From: Tolypeutes matacus
Taxonomy: Eukaryota; Chordata; Mammalia; Cingulata; Chlamyphoridae
Direction: 5' to 3'
Assembly: GCA_026826555.1 (NCBI GenBank)
Contig: JAKSZT010040198.1
Location: forward strand, 641,345-705,344
Length of the DNA: 64,000 bases
Shown here: positions 11,806-24,049 of the stretch, one piece after another
How the letters are laid out: each line of letters opens with the position of its first letter
How positions within the stretch are numbered: position 1 is the stretch's first letter
The notes under the pieces: model-generated
What the model saw: only the letters and a program-made list of their open reading frames with translations
What the model was told of the DNA's origin: nothing
The model's database searches: none
Program-made: the position numbers and the translations under genes

Positions 11806-14800
11806 TCATGTCAGGGAGGTCATGTAATATTTGTCCTTCAATGCCTGGCTTGCTTCACTTAATAAAAGGTCTTCAAGATTCATCCATGGTATCCCGTGTG
11901 TTAATACTGCATTCCTTCTTACAGCTGAGTAATATTCTATTGTATGTATATACCACAATTTGCTTATCCATTCTTCTGTTGATGGACATTTGGGTTGCTT
12001 CCAACTTTTGGCAATAATGAATAATGCTGCTATGAACATTGGCATGCATATATCTGTTCATGTCCCTGTTTTCAAATGTTCTGGGTATATACCCAGCAGT
12101 GGGATTTCTGGATCATATGGCAATTCTATAGGTAGCTTCCTGAAGAACCACCAAACTGTCTTTCACATGGCTGAACTATTTTACATTCCCACCACAGTGG
12201 ATAAGTGTTCCCATTCCTCCAGCTCCTCTCCAACATTTGTAGTACTCTGTTTTTTTCATAGCTGCCAATCTAATGGGTGAAAGATAATATCTCATTGTAG
12301 TTTTGATTTGCATTTCCTTAATAAGTAGTGATGTTGAGCATATTTTCATGTGCTTTTTAGCCATTTTTATTTCTTCTTTGGAGAAATGTATATTCAAGTC
12401 ACTTGCCCATTTTTTTTAAATTTGTTATTTGTGTTTTTATTTTTTTGAGGTGTAGGTTTTCTTTATATATGCTGGATATTAGGCCCCTGCCAGATATATG
12501 GTTTCCAAATATTTTCTTCTATTGAGTAGGCTGCTTTTTCACTTTCTTGATGAACTCCTTTAAGATTAAAAAGTTTTTAATTTTATGGAGATCCCATTTA
12601 TTTTTTCTTTTGTTGCTTGTGCTTTGGGTGTAAAGTTCATGGAGCCATTTCCTAATACAAGATCCTGTAAATGCTTTGCTACATTATCTTCCAAGATCTT
12701 TAAGATCTTGGCTCTTATACTTAGATCTTTGATCCTTCTTGATTTAATTTCTGTATAAGGTGTGAGATGATGTTCCTCTCTCATTCTTTTAGATATGGAT
12801 ATACAGTTCTCAAAGCACCATTTGTTGAAGATGTCATTCTTTCCCAGTTGAATGCCCTTGGTGGTCTTATTGAATATAGGTTGACTGTATATTCAAGGAT
12901 CTATATCAGAACTCTCAATTCAGTTCCATTGGGCAGTATGTCTGTCCTTGTGCCAATACCATGCAGTTTTGGCCACTGCAGATTTGTAGTATGTTTGAAA
13001 GTCAGGTAGTGTGATTCCTTCGATTTTCTTTATCTTTTCAATATGTCTTTCACTATCCAAGGCCTCTGACCTTCAAAATAAATTTCATAGTTAGCTTTTT
13101 AAATTCAGTAAAAAAAATTCTGTGGTAATTTTTATTGCAATTGTGTGAAATCTGTAAATCAGTTTGGGTAGCATAGACATCTTAATGATGTTTAGTCTTC
13201 CTTTCCATGAACAGGGAATATTCTTCCATTTATATAGGTCTTCTTTGATTTCCTTTAACAGTATTGTGTGGTTTCCTGTGTACAAGTCATTTGCATCTTT
13301 CGTTGAATTTATTCCCAAGTATTTGATTCTTTAAGTTGTTTTTTTAAATGGAATTTTTTTCTTGATTTCCTGCTCAGATGGCTTATTATTCATGTACAGA
13401 AAAGATACTGATTTTTGCACTTAATCATAACCTGCCACTTTACTGAATTCATTTATATGCTCTAGAAGCTTTGTTGTAGATTTCTCAGGGCTTTTGAGGT
13501 ATAGGATTATGTCATCCTATACCTAGTGAAATTTTTCTTCTTTCTTTCTAATTTGGATGTCTTTTATATCTTTTTCTTACCTAATGCTCGAGCAAGTACT
13601 TCTAACACAGTGTTAAATAGGAGCAGTAACAGTGGGCATCCTTGTATTGTTCCCAATCTTAGAGGGAAAGCTTTTAGGATTTCACCATTGAATATGATGT
13701 TAGCTGTGGGTTTTTCATATATACCCTTTATCATGTTGAGGAAGTTTCTTTTTATTCCTTTCTTTTGAAGTGTGTTTACCAGGAAATGGTGCTGTATTTT
13801 GTAGAATGATTTTCTGCATCTCTAAAGATATCCATGTGATTTTTTTTCTTTCAATCTGTTTATGTGGTGTATTACATTGATTGATTTTCTTATCTTGAAC
13901 CATCCTTTTATACCAAGGATAAAAAGCCCTAGGTCATGGGGTATAATTCCTTTGATGTGTTGTTGAAAATGATTAACTAGCATTTTGTTGAGGATTTTAG
14001 CATCTAGGTTCATTAGAGAGATTGGTCTATAGTTTTCCTTTCTTTTGGTATCTTTGTTTGTCTTTGGTATTAGGGTGATGTTGGCATCATAGAATGAGTT
14101 AGGCAATGTCCCATCCACTTCTATTCTTTGGTAGAGTTTAAGCAAGATTGGTGTTAGTTCTTTCCAGAATGTTTGGTAGAATTCAGCTGTGAGGCCAACT
14201 GGTCCTGGGCTTTTCTTAGTTGGGACGTTTTTGATGACTTATTCTATCTCTATACTTGTGATTGCTATGTTGAGTTCATCAATTTCTTCTATTGTAAATG
14301 TAGGCTGCTTGTGTGTTTCTAGGAATTTGCCCATTTCCTCGAAATTATCCATTTTCTTGGCATACAACTTTTGAAAGTATCTTGTTATGATAGCATTTAT
14401 TTCAGTGGGGCCAGTGGTGATATACTCTTCCTCATTGCTTATTTTATATATTTGCATCTTCTTTCTTTTTTCTTTGTTATTCTAGCTAAGGTTTTGTCAA
14501 TTTTATAATATTCTCAAGGAGCCAGCTTTCATATGTTTTCCTAGTGCTTTCTTACTTTCAATTTCATTTAGCCCTGCTATAATCTTTGTTATTTCCTTCT
14601 TTCCACTTCCTTTTGTGTTAGTTTGTTGTTCCCTTTTAGTTCCTCAAGATGTGAAGATGGATTTTTGGTTTTAGTACTTTCTTATTTTTTAATATAGGCA
14701 TTTATGGTTATGAATTTCCCTCTCAGTACAGCTTTTGCTGCATTTCATAGATTTTGATACTTTGTGTTGTCATTTTCATTCATTTCAAAGTAGTTACTGA

Positions 14801-15604
14801 TTTCTTTTGTGATTTCCTCCTTGATCCACTGATTGTGTAAGAGTGTGTTATTTAACTGACATATTTTGTGCCTAATCTGCTTCTCTGCCCCTTACTTATC
14901 TCCAACTTCATTCTATTGTGGTCAGAGTAATTACTTTGTATAATTTCAATCTTTCTGAATTAATTTAGAGTTGTTCTGTAGACTAGCATGTCATCTATCC
15001 TGGAGAATGATCCATGTGCACTCAAGAAGAATGTGCATCCCACTGTATTTGGTTATAATGTTTCATATATGTCTATTAGATCCAGATCTTGTAATGTATT
15101 ACTCAAGGCTGTTGTTTCTTTATTGATTCTCTGTCAAGATGTTCTGTCAAATGGTGATAATGGTGTATTAAAGTCCTCCACTATAATTGTAGATGCATCC
15201 ATTTTTCCCCTTAGTTTTTCCAATGTTTGTTTCATGTATTTTGAGGTGCCCTGGTTAGATGCATAAATGTTTATGATTGTTCCTTCTTCTTGATAGTGTC
15301 CACTTTATTAATATATTGTGTCCTTCTTTGTCTCTTACAATAGTTTTGCATTTAAAGCCCATTTGGTCCAAAACAAGCATAGTCACTCCGGTCCTTTGTT
15401 GTTTACTGTTTTCTTGTGAATTGTTTTCCAGCCATTCACTTTTAGCTTCCTTGTGTCCCTGGGTCTGATGTGACTTTCATGTAAACAGTATATAGATGGG
15501 TCATATTTCCTTGTCCATTCTGTCAATCTGTGTCTCTTGATTAGAAAGTTTGAGCCATTAACATTCAGTTTTACTACTGTCATGCAATTACTTATATAAG
15601 CCAT
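11806..15604 (-). pseudogene. L1 ORF2 remnant (endonuclease-reverse transcriptase)
   Basis: ORF2p nicks DNA and reverse-transcribes L1 RNA. The endonuclease N-terminus is visible at 15604-15383 (KLNVNGSNFLIKRHR, then a degraded QETH as HESH). The reverse transcriptase block is at 14145-13822, with [15 protein letters not shown] and [17 protein letters not shown]. The catalytic FADD region at about 13505-13525 has a stop in place of the residue before the two aspartates. The C-terminal part is at 12045-11806. At least a dozen frame changes separate these blocks. Confidence 0.85.
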
Positions 15605-15810
15605 ATTTTCTTTAGGCTTATGTGTGCCATATGTTGTTTTTACTTCTCTTTTTTATCTTTTTAGTTTCTCTTACACTCTCCTTCAACTCTTTCACTTATG
15701 TTTTTTTCTTTTCAACCTGTAGAACTCCGTTTCATATTTCTTGAAGTACAGGTTTCTTATTGACAAACTCTCTTAATTTATGATTACTCATGAATATTTT
15801 GAACTTTCTC

Positions 15811-16579
15811 TCATTTTTGAATACCAGCTTTGCTGGATAGAGAATTCTTGGTTGGAAGGTTTTTTTCTTTTAGCACCTTAGCTATGTCATACCACTGCCT
15901 TCTTGCCTCCATGGTTTCAGATGAGAAATCAACACTTAATCTTACAAGCTTCCCTTGTATGTAATGGATCTCTTTTCTCTTGCTGCTTTCAGTATTCTCT
16001 TTGTCTTGAGCACTGGACAATTTGACACCTATATGGATTGGGATAGGCCTGTTAGGATTTATACTGTTTCTGGTTCACTGTGCTTCCTAGACATGTATGT
16101 CCATTTCCCAAGACAGAATTGGGAATTTTTCAGCTGTTTATACTCTATAACTACTTTTGACACCTTTTCCTTCTCTTCTCCTTCTGGGATGCCTAGCATG
16201 CATATGTTTGTGTGTTTCATGCTGTCATTCAAGTCTCTAAGTCCCTGCTGGATTTTGTCTGTGATTTTATCTACCTGTTCTACCATCTATCTGATTTCAC
16301 ATGAACTGTTTTCAACATTGCTGATTCTTTCCTCTGACTGTTGAAGTCGCTGTTATGTGCTTCCAGCGTATTTTTAATTCCTTGTATTGTGTCATACATC
16401 GCCATCATATCCATGATCTTTTTATGTACGTTTAAAATTTCTTTAGTATGTTCTTCCAGTGTCTTCCTAATATCCTTAATATCTTTTTTCACTTCATTAA
16501 GTTGATTCATGATATTTATTAAGACATCTTTGTTTAGTTTTCCATGCTCTGCATCTCCTCCATTTTTTAGTTTCTTCAT
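15811..16579 (-). pseudogene. L1 ORF1 remnant (RNA-binding chaperone)
   Basis: The coiled-coil N-terminal half is at 16579-16280, with repeated MNQLNEVKKDIKDIRKTLEE-like heptads. The RRM-type core motif MLGIPEGEEKEK falls within 16286-16059. The C-terminal domain motif RLSVDFSSETMEARRQWYD falls within 16020-15811. The three parts lie in different frames. In functional L1s this protein coats the L1 RNA as a trimer. Confidence 0.85.
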
Positions 16580-18184
16580 TAGACTGGGCCATGTTTTCCT
16601 TTTTTTAGTGTGGCTTGTAATTTTTTGTTAGTGTCTAGACATCTGTTTATTTTAATGGGTTTATTTGGTTGGTTAGCTTCTCTCTCTGCTCTAGGTTTTA
16701 TTTTGTTGTTTTTGTGTGGTGTGGGTTTCACTTTGACAATTCATTCTTATTTTATTTCCTTGCTGTTGGTGATATTCCCTTGGGAAAAAAATTAGGACCA
16801 GAGAAAAGGAAAGAGGTTAGAAGAGAAAAAGGAAAATAATAATAGTAATAAAAAAATGTAGAAGAGGAGCTGTAGAAGACTTAGGAAAATAAATAATTAA
16901 CATGAGTAAAAGGTCATAAGAAATACAGAGAAATAAGATTAAAAAGTGGAATACAAAAAAGAAATGAGCAACAAACTAGAGAAAAACATAGAATGAATGA
17001 CAAAGCTAGAATGATGAGAAGAGATGAAAAGAAAGAAAATTTTAAAAAGAAAATGTAAAAACCTAAGGAAATAAAACAGAAAAAAAGAGTGAGAGAAAAA
17101 AAAAAAAGAAGACCAAAGAAAAAGAGGTGTAATGAATGAAAAACATGAGGAAATAGAAGGAAAAAAATGAAGGAAAGTAAAGAAATATGTAAGTAGAAAA
17201 ATCAGTAAAAGGAAAAAATAGGTGGGGGACAAAGAAATGGGAAACACAACAAACAAGAAATAAAACAGCAGGAACAGCAACAACAACAAAAATAATCAAT
17301 AACTGGGGAAACCAGCCTTCTGTTTCAGGCCCCTAAGGAGCTTCTCAGGCTGCTGTTCATCAGTCACTCACCCTGCAGCCTGGCCTCTCCAGGTGATGTA
17401 CCAGGTGATAACAAGTAAATTTTTAAAAATTATCATAAATTATGGGACCTTTGTAAATTAACAGATCCAAGAAAGCGTAAAAGAAAAAGAATGCCTATAT
17501 GTTCCCTGTCATAATTATCAGCTGGATGCCTGATAAACAGGTGGACCACTCTCTTGATTGACCTGGGAATTGAACAGTGGCCTTGTAGATGCAAGTCTGG
17601 AATTCTTCCACTGAGCTAAATTGTCTCTATAGGTTAATTGATCCTCAGAGAGCTATATTCCCCCTTCCCCCCAAACACTCTTAGACTTCTATGGATTTCT
17701 AGTATCCTGCTGATTGGGCACCTGTCCCCATCCCCTCTCTAATCTAATTGTGTTCTCTTTCTGGAACACTGGGTCTGATAGCTTGCCTGAGCAGATAACT
17801 CCTCCCCTCTCACCATTGGTTCGTGGTCCCTTCTAAGATTCAAAGGGGGCTCAGCTCACCAAACTCACCACAAAGAAACCACCGTCCACCCTCTGCTAGA
17901 CCCCTCTTACTCCCAGGGGAGGACCTACCCCAATCCCTTTTTAGCAGGGAGCCAGCAGCACCAAAGCTAATTGCCCTGAGGGTGTGGTATGTGTGCTGTG
18001 TCCAGCCACATGGACAAGCAACTCATGGTTTTCCTTTGGCTTCTTTATCTTTCCAGTGCCCTCCTAGATGACTCAGATCACCTTCCTGTTCTATATATAT
18101 CCAAAGCACCTCCTTTAGATAAGTCCCTGCCTTCTCTCAGCTATTTTTGAGAGAGGGTCAGTCTCTGCCTACATACTCCATTCC

Positions 18185-18535
18185 CATTTTCCCAGAAATA
18201 CTGGTTTGATAAGTTTTGGCATATGTCTACGCCTGTGAAACCATCACCTCCATTAAGATAATTAACATATTCATTGCCACTTAAAGTTTCATCATGCATT
18301 TTGATATCCCTTCTCTCTCCTTCCTCCCTTCCCATATCATTCTCAAATTTAGAATTGTTGGTTAGTTTGCATTTTCAAAAATTTTATATAACTAGACTAT
18401 ACGATGTGTACTGTGGATTTTAATAGCTTCTTTGTCTCATCACAAGATTTTGAAGTTCATCCAGATGTTGCATGTAAATAATTCATTTTCTTTTATTGCT
18501 CCATTAACGTGTGGATAGATTTAACTTTATGTGCA
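18185..18535 (-). mobile_element. Ancient L1M 3' fragment
   Basis: The sequence resembles the old L1M 3' region in reverse (TGATAAGTTTTGGCATATGT, then CCTGTGAAACCATCACC, then a 'TTCATCCAGATGTTGCATGT' block near 18457). It is the same class as 1385-1600. Confidence 0.55.
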
Positions 18536-18822
18536 TATAACAGATTCAAATTTCACAAGCAAAAACTGACAGAACTGCAAGGGGGAAGGAGGCAAATCAA
18601 CAATTATGCTTGTATATTTCAATTCTTCTCTAAGTAATTGATAGATAAGTTGACTGGTTATCAGCAGGATATAGAAGACTTCATCAGAACTATCAATCAA
18701 CTTGTCCTAATATTTTTAAAACATTCCATTAAACAACAGCAGAATACACTTTTTTTTTTCAAGTACAGGCAGAACATTTACTAAGATAGACCATATTCTG
18801 CAACAAAAACGTGTCTCTAAAA
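18536..18822 (+). mobile_element. L1M/HAL1 ORF2 fragment, left part
   Basis: On the plus strand this matches the old L1 endonuclease region: AAACAACAGCAGAATACAC near 18732-18750, then AAGATAGACCATATTCTGC near 18784-18802. The next expected words (CTCAACAAATTTAAAAGGAT) appear only at 23665-23684, so the fossil seems split by later insertions. Confidence 0.5.
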
Positions 18823-18979
18823 CTAAAAGTAAAAAAGAATGGGTATTTAAAAAAAAGAAAACATTAAAAAACTAAATAAAATAAATTGTTTTTTTGACAT
18901 TTTTCCTTTCATCACTGTAATATCATTTGTCCTGTATGTAAAATGGCATTTTCTTCTATTTCTTCCCCAGTGTCTTACT

Positions 18980-21915
18980 TTTTTTATATATTGTCTTTAA
19001 AGAAGTTTTACATCACAGTAAGGCCACATACAGAATATATTGGACTCAACATCCTCCCAACATCCTCCCCCTTTTCACCCTTCCTTATTAATCTTTTTAC
19101 ATGTAAATGGTACCTTTGTTACAACTGATGTATAAATATTGAAGCATAGCTAGCAACCATGGTCAATGGTTTACATTGTCATTTACATTTTACACCATAC
19201 ACTTTTACAATTTTTGATGAAATTTAACATAACCTGTATCCATCATTGCATGATCATGCAGAACACTTCCATTGCCCCCAAATATCCCCTTTCCAATCTT
19301 TTCTATTCCTTCCTCCCCCTCCCCTTGGGGCCCACAGAGACTGCCAGGCTTCACTCCTTGAAGGACAAGATTCTTAGATGTTTCCAACAATGCAGAGCGC
19401 TGGAAACACTAGTCTGTCCTCCCCTATTAGGAATTGCCCATGCTCTCGAGAGACACAACCCCCCTCTTTGTTTGAGAACAATCGGGCCTCCCCAGCATGG
19501 GAGTCCAACTCTTTCCGACTCATTATGTCCATCTCCCCCACTGGTACAGCACACTATGACAAAATGATCACTTGCACATTCTCTAGAAGACTGTACCAGA
19601 TGTGCCCTGTCCCAAATGCACCCCATTCAACTCCCTAAGCCAGTAACATTTCCTTGTCAGATTGCCAATACAGATTTCTCAATATTGTAGATTCACCCAT
19701 ATACCTACGTATCCCTAGTGTTCACCTATTCCCTTCTGCAACCCTCCTCCCAGTTCCTTGGACCATCCAACCCATACTCTCCACCCTATCAAGGGTCAAG
19801 CTTGCACTGCCTGACCTAATAGGATCCCTATACCTCTGTCATATCTCTTCAGTGCACAACTACTCACTTCCACCTTATCATAGATTTCATCCATAAGGGT
19901 GTTGACTCACAACTTTCTTATCCTTTCCTATTTCCTGTAAACCTATCTTCCAGACCCTAGCTCTCTGAGTCTGCTCTATTTGTTTAATTCATATCAGACA
20001 GCTCATGTAATATATGTTGTTCAGTGTGTGCCTTGCTTCACTCAACATAAGTTCCTCAAGATTCATCCACCTTTTCCCATGTGTTAGCACTATATTCCTT
20101 CTTACAGCTGAATAATATTCCATTGTATGTATATATGACACTTTGTTTACCCATTCATCTGTTGATGGGCATTTGGGTTGATTCTAACTTTTGGCAATAG
20201 TGAATAATGCTGCCATGAACATTGGTGTGCTTATATCTGTTCGTGTCTTTGCTTTCATTTCTTCTGGGTATATAACAAGCAGTGGAATTGCTGGGTCATG
20301 GGACAGATCTATATTTAGGTTTTTGAGGAACCACCAGACTGTCTTCCACAATGTCTGGACCATTCTACATTCCCACCAACAGTTCTACATTCTCTCCAAC
20401 ACTTGTAGTCCTCTGTTGTGTTTTTGTTTGTTTGTTTGTTTTGTTTTGTTTTTTTACCGGGAGGTCCCGGGGATCGAACCCGGGTCCCTCCATATGGGAG
20501 ACGGACACCCAACCAGTTGAGCCACATCCAACCTCCCTCTGTTGTTTTTTAATGGCCACCAGTCTAAAGGGTGTAAGAGAGTATCTCATTGTGATTTTGA
20601 TTTGCCTTTCCCTAATAGCTAGTGATATTGAGCATCTTTTCATGTGCTTTTTAGCCATTTGTATTTCTTCTTTGGAGAAGTGTCTGTTCAAATCACTTGC
20701 CCATTTTTTAAATGGGTTGTTTGTCTTTTTATTTTCAAGATATAGGATTTCTTTATATATGCTGGATATTAGGTTCCTATCAGATATATGGTTACCAAAT
20801 ATGTTCTCCCATTGTGTAGGCTGTCTTTTCACTTTCTTGACAAACTTCTTTGAGGTGCAAAAGGTTTTAATTTGAGGAGGTACCATTTATCTATTTTTTC
20901 TTTTGCTGCTAGTGCCTTGGGTGTGAAGTTCATGAAACCATTTTCTATTACAAGGTCCTGTAGATGCTTCCCTACATTAGCTTCCAAGGTCTTTATGGTC
21001 TTGGCTCTTATATTTAGATCTTTGATCCATCTTGAGTTGATTTTTGTATAAGGTGTGAGATGATGTTCCTCTCTCACTCTTTTAGATATAGATATCCAGT
21101 TCTACAAACACAATTTGCTGAAGAGGCCATTCCTTCCCAGTTAGGTGGGCTTGATGGCCTTGTCAAATATCAGAAAACTGTATATGTGAGGATCTATACC
21201 AGAGCTCTCAATTCATTTACATTGGTAAATATGTCTATCCTTGTGCCAATACCATTCAGTTTTGTCCACTGTAGTTTGTAGTTGGCTTTATAGTCAGGTA
21301 ATGTGATTCCTCCAATATCATTTTTCTTTTTCAATATGTCTTTGGCTTTTCAGGCTCCTTCCTTTCCAAATAAATTTCATAGTTAGTTTTTCAATTCAGT
21401 AAAAAATGCTGTGTTGATTTCTATTGGGATTGTAGTAAATCTGTATATTAGTTTGGGTAGGATAGACATCTTAATGATGTTTAGTCTTCCTATATGAACA
21501 GGGAATATTCTTCCATTTATTTAAATCTTCTTTGATTTGATGTGTAGTTTTCTGTGTATAAGTCATTTAAATCTTTAGTTGATTCCTAGGTATTTGATTT
21601 TTTTAGTTACTATTGTAAATGGTATTTTTTCTTGATTTCCTCCTCAGATTGCTCATTATTGGTGTACAGAAATGCTACTGATTTTTGAGCATTGATCTTA
21701 TATCCTGCTACTTCACTGAACTCATTTATAAGCTCTAAAAGCTTTGTTGTAAATTTGTCAGGGCTTTTGAAGTATAGGACCATATCGTCTCAAATAGTGA
21801 AACTTTTACTTCTTCCTTTCCAATTTGGATCCCTTTTGTATGTTTTTCTTGCCTCAGTGCTCAGGCAAGTACTACTAAGGCAATGTTAAATAGAAATGGT
21901 GTTAGTGGGCATATA
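18980..21915 (-). mobile_element. 5'-truncated L1, reverse orientation
   Basis: The 3' terminus is at about 18980-19060, and a long 3' UTR runs to about 20000. ORF2 sequence follows from its C-terminus (about 20000) up to the reverse transcriptase domain, where it stops near 21915. A decayed FADD motif with one base missing lies near 21775-21790. A DAS-SINE interrupts it at 20420-20535. It lacks ORF1 and the 5' UTR and is less decayed than the L1M fossils around it. Confidence 0.85.
20420..20535 (-). mobile_element. DAS-type SINE inside L1 ORF2
   Basis: On the minus strand this reads from a GTTGGATGTGGCTCAACTGG A-box region through a B-box GGTTCGATCCC to a GTTTT/CAAAACAAA-type tail. The 10-base duplication CCTCTGTTGT lies at 20410-20419 and 20536-20545. 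It is a short form without the longer 3' body of the copies at 77 and 55496. Confidence 0.88.
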
Positions 21916-22016
21916 GTAACTAAACTAAAAGTTTTAGATTCTCTAACTTATTATGTATTTTATTTCTTATGTTTAAACCTATTATTATTATTATTTCATT
22001 TTCTTATTAATCAAAT
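21916..22016. other. AT-rich spacer between two opposed L1-like elements
   Basis: About 100 bases of AT-rich sequence, including (ATT)n near 21980-21994, separate the 5' edges of a minus-strand L1 and a plus-strand L1-like repeat. Confidence 0.5.
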
Positions 22017-23650
22017 TTGGCAAGATTCTTGGCTTCATTTTTGAAGAGGTTTTGGATCACAAAAGAGCTACAAAATTGGCAGAGGAGGATCGATTGGGTG
22101 GGGTGTCAGTGATGGGGGATACATTGGAAGAAGTGCACCTGGGCAACATATAGAGAATAGAAAGGTGTTCAAAGGTTCATGAAGCATTGCCACAGTGGGT
22201 GGAGAGTCACACAACTGAAAGATTATTGAATTCCCAACCTGGGGTGCTCTGTCACATTCTCTAATGGAAGAGCAACAATCCCCCAAGTTAAGGGGCAATG
22301 ACTAGTGTGGAAGGATGGTCCATTGATGGGTCCTTGATGTTGGTGACTATTCTTGCTACCCTTTTGCTCTTGAATTTGCAACATAGCCTAGTGTTGGAGA
22401 GTGCCTAAGAGTTGCTTCTTGAGAACCTCCTTTTTGCTCATATGTGGTCTTTCTCTAAGGCAAACTCAGCATATAAATGCTTTACCTTCTCTCCAGTGTG
22501 GGACATGATTCCCAGGGATAAGCCTCCCTGGCACTGAGGAATTACTACCAAGCACTTGCTGGTGATACAACTGGAAAAAGACCTTGAATAAAAGGTGGAA
22601 AAGGTAAAGACAAATGAGTGTATATGGCTAAGAGACTTGAAATGAGTCGGGAAATCATCAAAGAGGTAACACTTATGCATGTCTCAGCAGCATCTCATAG
22701 ATGGTCAAAGTAGATACTACTCCAATTAGTGGGGACCCAGAGGTCTCTGGAGACACCCAGGACCTATGGCCATGGCAGATAGCTCCAGAGTTTGGTGCCT
22801 TGCCAATGACCCTACATTGGAGTTTGTGCTCCTGAGTGAGACAGAGTTAGACTCAGATGTGACTTCTTTAAACATGCCTCTTCTGTCCCTTTTATTTGAA
22901 CCTATACTTGGTGCTGGATTTGGTAGGTGTACATCTAAGAGACTTTAATCACTGGCCTGTCCATGTTCCAGTTGGGTCCTGAAATTCAATGGAGTTGCAA
23001 TACCTACTCTCCAGTTCATTGGGCTCACCCAGGACAACTAACAAGGAGATGATGATGGACAATGACCACCCCAAGGAACTGAGAGGGTCTACAACTTCAA
23101 GCAAGAAAGTCCCACCCATCTGTGTCATGGGATCAAATCCTCCTCTTAATTAAAGGTGGAGTGGGTAACACCTCCCCACAGTCCTCAGTATTGGGGTGTG
23201 AACTATGGACTACAGTGGACTTACTGATATTCTACTATGGATTTGTGGTGATTCTGGCAATGGAAGAAATTATATCATTCATGTGGATGCAGTGGGCACT
23301 TGAGGTTCTGCGGGCAGGGAGAGGGAAATACAGATAAAATATGGGGACATTTTGGGGACTTGGGAAATTTCCTGAATGGCATTGCAGTGGCAGATATGGG
23401 TCATTGCATGTCTTGCCATAATGTGTTGTGCGGGAGAGAGTGTAAACTTCAATGTGAGCTATAATCCATGCTTAGTGGCATTGCTCTAAAGGGTTTTCAT
23501 CAATTGTAAGAAACATGCCACACTAATCAAAGATATTGTTAATGTGGGAAAATGTGGGAGGTGTAGGAAACAGGGTATATGAGAAACCTGTATATTTTTG
23601 TGCAACATTTATGTACTTTAAATACCTTTTTTAAAAAAATAAAAAATATA
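22017..23650 (+). mobile_element. 1.6-kb repeat ending in an L1 3' terminus
   Basis: This is the most complete local copy of the element also seen at 2481-3660 and, scrambled, at 28348-28690. It begins near a GGTTTTGGATCACAAAAGAG block, has no coding capacity, and over its last ~550 bases aligns with the L1 3' end at 10548-11020. It closes with an A-rich tail at about 23626-23656. It is either a long L1 3' UTR detached by 5' truncation or a non-autonomous rider of the L1 machinery. Confidence 0.7.
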
Positions 23651-23656
23651 TTAAAA

Positions 23657-24049
23657 AACATGTCTCAACAAATTTAAAAGGATTCTAGTCATTCAAATAT
23701 GAATATCAAAGTAGCAGATAAATGAATGTATTAGAAAAGAAGGATGATCTTAAGTCAATGACTTCAGCTTCTACCATATGAAATTAGAGCTCTTAACTAC
23801 CTACCCAATCTCTTTAGCAGATTGGGCTATTTAGGTTGCCTATTTTCTGCTTTGACAATTCATGTCCATCAAGGAATTTGTCCATTTTATGTAAGGTGTT
23901 AAAATTCTGAGCATAAAGTTTTTCATAATAATCCCTTATTTACTATTAGAATAGGAAGTCAAGAACTTTCCAACAATGGAAACCTCAGGTCCATGTAATG
24001 AATTCTACCAAAAAATTAGAGAAAAAAATATCATTTCCAGACAATTTAT
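23657..24049 (+). mobile_element. L1M/HAL1 fragment, probable continuation of 18536-18822
   Basis: It opens with AACATGTCTCAACAAATTTAAAAGG, here quoted as CTCAACAAATTTAAAAGG, which is the expected next segment of the L1M endonuclease region. Beyond about 23750 the sequence is too diverged to follow. Confidence 0.4.

Larger units (their letters stand above)
10522..18184 (-). mobile_element. Near full-length degenerate L1 (LINE-1)
   Basis: Reading right to left, the order is 5' UTR (about 18184-16600), ORF1 remnants (16579-15811), ORF2 remnants (15604 to about 11806), a long 3' UTR (about 11800-10548) and a T-rich tail on the plus strand at 10522-10546. The total of about 7.7 kb is typical of a complete L1 with long UTRs. 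ORF1 and ORF2 are split over many frames by indels and stops, so the copy is dead. The 5' terminus aligns with the L1 terminus at about 36370. It appears inserted beside, or into, old L1M sequence at its right edge. Confidence 0.9.

Noticed and set aside
16776..16785. Palindrome TCCCTTGGGA matching an Ebf (Olf-1) site
   Set aside because: It lies in an L1 5' UTR, far from any OR start, and a single 10-base match is expected by chance in 64 kb of this kind.
16939..17299. Two long Phe/Ser-rich minus-strand frames
   Set aside because: They arise from the purine-rich plus strand of an L1 5' UTR and have no domain structure.
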